6,370 nucleotides of DNA from Spirochaetaceae bacterium (GTDB lineage: Bacteria > Spirochaetota > Spirochaetia > Treponematales > Breznakiellaceae). Where the stretch lies: contig JAIRMP010000219.1 of NCBI GenBank assembly GCA_031258615.1, positions 1 to 6,370 on the forward strand, written 5' to 3'. Below, one piece after another: positions 5,073 to 6,370 of the stretch. Position numbers and translations under genes: made by a program. The notes beneath the pieces are model-generated. The model saw nothing but the letters and a program-made list of their open reading frames with translations. It made no database searches and was not told where the DNA came from. Every line of letters starts with the position of its first letter. Position 1 is the first letter of the stretch.

Positions 5073-6370
5073 TAAAACGCCTGTTGATAGCGAATCGGGG
5101 GGAAATCGCGGTTCGTATAATCCGAAGCTGCCGTGAGATGGGCATAGAAACCGTGGCGGTCTACTCCACGGCAGACTCAGGCAGCCTCCATGTAAGGCTT
5201 GCCGACAAGTCCGTCTGCATAGGCCCGCCGCCTTCCGCGAAGAGCTATCTTGTTGCCGAAAACATCATCATGGCGGCGCTTCGTCAGGGCTGCGAGGCGG
5301 TGCATCCCGGCGCCGGCTTTCTGTCGGAAAACGCCGCCTTCGCCCGGCTCGTCCGCAAGGCCGGCCTCGTATTCATAGGCCCCGACCCGGAGATCATCGA
5401 GATGCTGGGCGACAAGGTGGCGGCGCGGGCGGCGGCCTCGCGCTTCGGCCTCCCCGTAACGCCCGGTACGGAAGACGCCGTTTGCGATGAGGAGGCCGCG
5501 AAAAAGGCCGCCGGCGATCTGGGTTTTCCCGTTATAGTGAAGGCGGCTGCCGGCGGCGGCGGCAAGGGTATGCGCATAGTCTGCTCGCTGGATGAACTGT
5601 CCGCAAACCTGCGGCTCTGCGTCCGCGAGGCGGAGGCGAATTTTGCCGACAGCAGGGTATTTATCGAACGTTACGTTGAAAAACCGCGCCATGTTGAGCT
5701 TCAAATCCTGTCCGATGGCCGGGGCAAGGTTGCAATACTGGGTGAGCGGGACTGCACTGTGCAGCAAAATCATCAAAAATTGATAGAGGAAAGCCCCTCG
5801 CCGGCAATAAACGATGATATGCGATCCAAAATGGCGGCGGGGGCGTCAAAAATGTTCGGCGAATTGAAGTACGCGGGGGCCGGAACCATAGAATTTCTTG
5901 TTGAAGGGGAAGAATTCTACTTTATGGAGGTAAACACCCGTATCCAGGTGGAACATCCTGTCAGTGAAATGCTTACGGGCGTCGACATTGTCCGTCAGCA
6001 GACGCTTGCCTGCGCGGAAAACCGGATCGAGCTTCCCGGCGGCGTGGCGCCTTCGCAAGGACACGCGATAGAATGCCGCGTAAACGCGCTCTGTCCCGGA
6101 AAAGTTACACGGCTTGAAGTACCCGGCGGCCCCGGGGTCCGCTTTGATTCGTTTTTGTACCAGGGCGCGGACATACCGCCCTACTACGATTCTATGCTTG
6201 CCAAACTGATAGTCCACGCCGAAAACAGGCCCTCCGCGCTTGCCCGCATGGACAGGGCGCTGGCAGAACTGGTGATTGACGGGATAAAAACGAATCAGCA
6301 GTCTCAACGGCAGATAATAGCGCACCCTGTCTTCCGCTCCGGCAGCTTCGACACGTCATTTTACGAAACA
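5069..6370 (+). CDS. accC: Biotin carboxylase subunit of acetyl-CoA carboxylase (3' end outside the window)
   Basis: This ATP-grasp enzyme carboxylates the biotin on AccB using ATP and bicarbonate. The visible 434 codons run to the window edge with no stop; E. coli AccC has 449, so only about 10-20 residues are missing. Motifs: LLIANRGEIAVRII (5-18), GDK with K116, VIVKAAAGGGGKGM (K158 and glycine-rich loop), QNHQK (H235, K237), MEVNTRIQVEHP (E287, N289, R291) and ECRVNA (R337), matching E. coli K116, K159, H236, K238, E288, N290, R292 and R338. TTG 5069 is preferred: it overlaps the accB stop (TTGA), has AGGG 6 bases upstream and reproduces E. coli numbering; GTG 5066 would add one residue. 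Oddities are Ala82 in HPGAGFLSEN, where E. coli has Tyr82, and a loop after ECRVNA seven residues shorter than in E. coli. Confidence 0.96.
   Translation, partial: MIKRLLIANRGEIAVRIIRSCREMGIETVAVYSTADSGSLHVRLADKSVCIGPPPSAKSYLVAENIIMAALRQGCEAVHPGAGFLSENAAFARLVRKAGLVFIGPDPEIIEMLGDKVAARAAASRFGLPVTPGTEDAVCDEEAAKKAAGDLGFPVIVKAAAGGGGKGMRIVCSLDELSANLRLCVREAEANFADSRVFIERYVEKPRHVELQILSDGRGKVAILGERDCTVQQNHQKLIEESPSPAINDDMRSKMAAGASKMFGELKYAGAGTIEFLVEGEEFYFMEVNTRIQVEHPVSEMLTGVDIVRQQTLACAENRIELPGGVAPSQGHAIECRVNALCPGKVTRLEVPGGPGVRFDSFLYQGADIPPYYDSMLAKLIVHAENRPSALARMDRALAELVIDGIKTNQQSQRQIIAHPVFRSGSFDTSFYET

Overview
The window reads as bacterial chromosome: closely spaced genes all on the + strand, Shine-Dalgarno-type start sites, frequent GTG/TTG starts and a GC-rich background. 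The core genes are housekeeping genes: alpha-glucan phosphorylase, a queuosine-precursor transporter, and acetyl-CoA carboxylase subunits accB and accC. The short Clostridia-like version of the AccC loop and the repeat-rich leader would fit an anaerobic, perhaps gut-associated, bacterium such as a spirochaete or clostridial relative. The taxon is a guess and cannot be fixed from this sequence.

Layout. Bases 1-632 carry no convincing gene. They hold a tandem array of 11 complete 21-bp units, each built round the near-palindrome GGGGGAACTCCCCC (about 25-274). Next come two about 94% identical copies of a 120-bp sequence (292-411 and 466-585). The first copy lies in a 151-bp element with 10-bp terminal inverted repeats and three internal hairpins. 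A GC-rich GNRA-type hairpin separates the copies. A possible promoter whose -10 coincides with the glgP Shine-Dalgarno ends the region.

Bases 633-3902 hold glgP (glycogen/maltodextrin breakdown to glucose-1-phosphate) and, 9 bases after its stop, yhhQ (membrane uptake of preQ0/preQ1-type queuosine precursors). The two look co-transcribed but have no obvious functional link.

Bases 3903-4590 are an AT-rich island: a strong sigma70-like promoter, a VapB-like antitoxin, and a PIN-domain VapC-like toxin split by a -1 frameshift at an A6 run. All expected acidic PIN residues survive across the two halves, so the lesion is recent, a sequencing error, or a slippage site.

Bases 4587-6370 return to GC-rich sequence with accB (biotin carboxyl carrier protein) and accC (biotin carboxylase, cut by the window edge). 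AccC carboxylates the biotin carried on AccB, the first half-reaction of malonyl-CoA synthesis for fatty acids. The accB start overlaps the end of the toxin gene by 4 bases, so an essential lipid gene appears to be translated, and perhaps transcribed, from the back of a toxin-antitoxin cassette.
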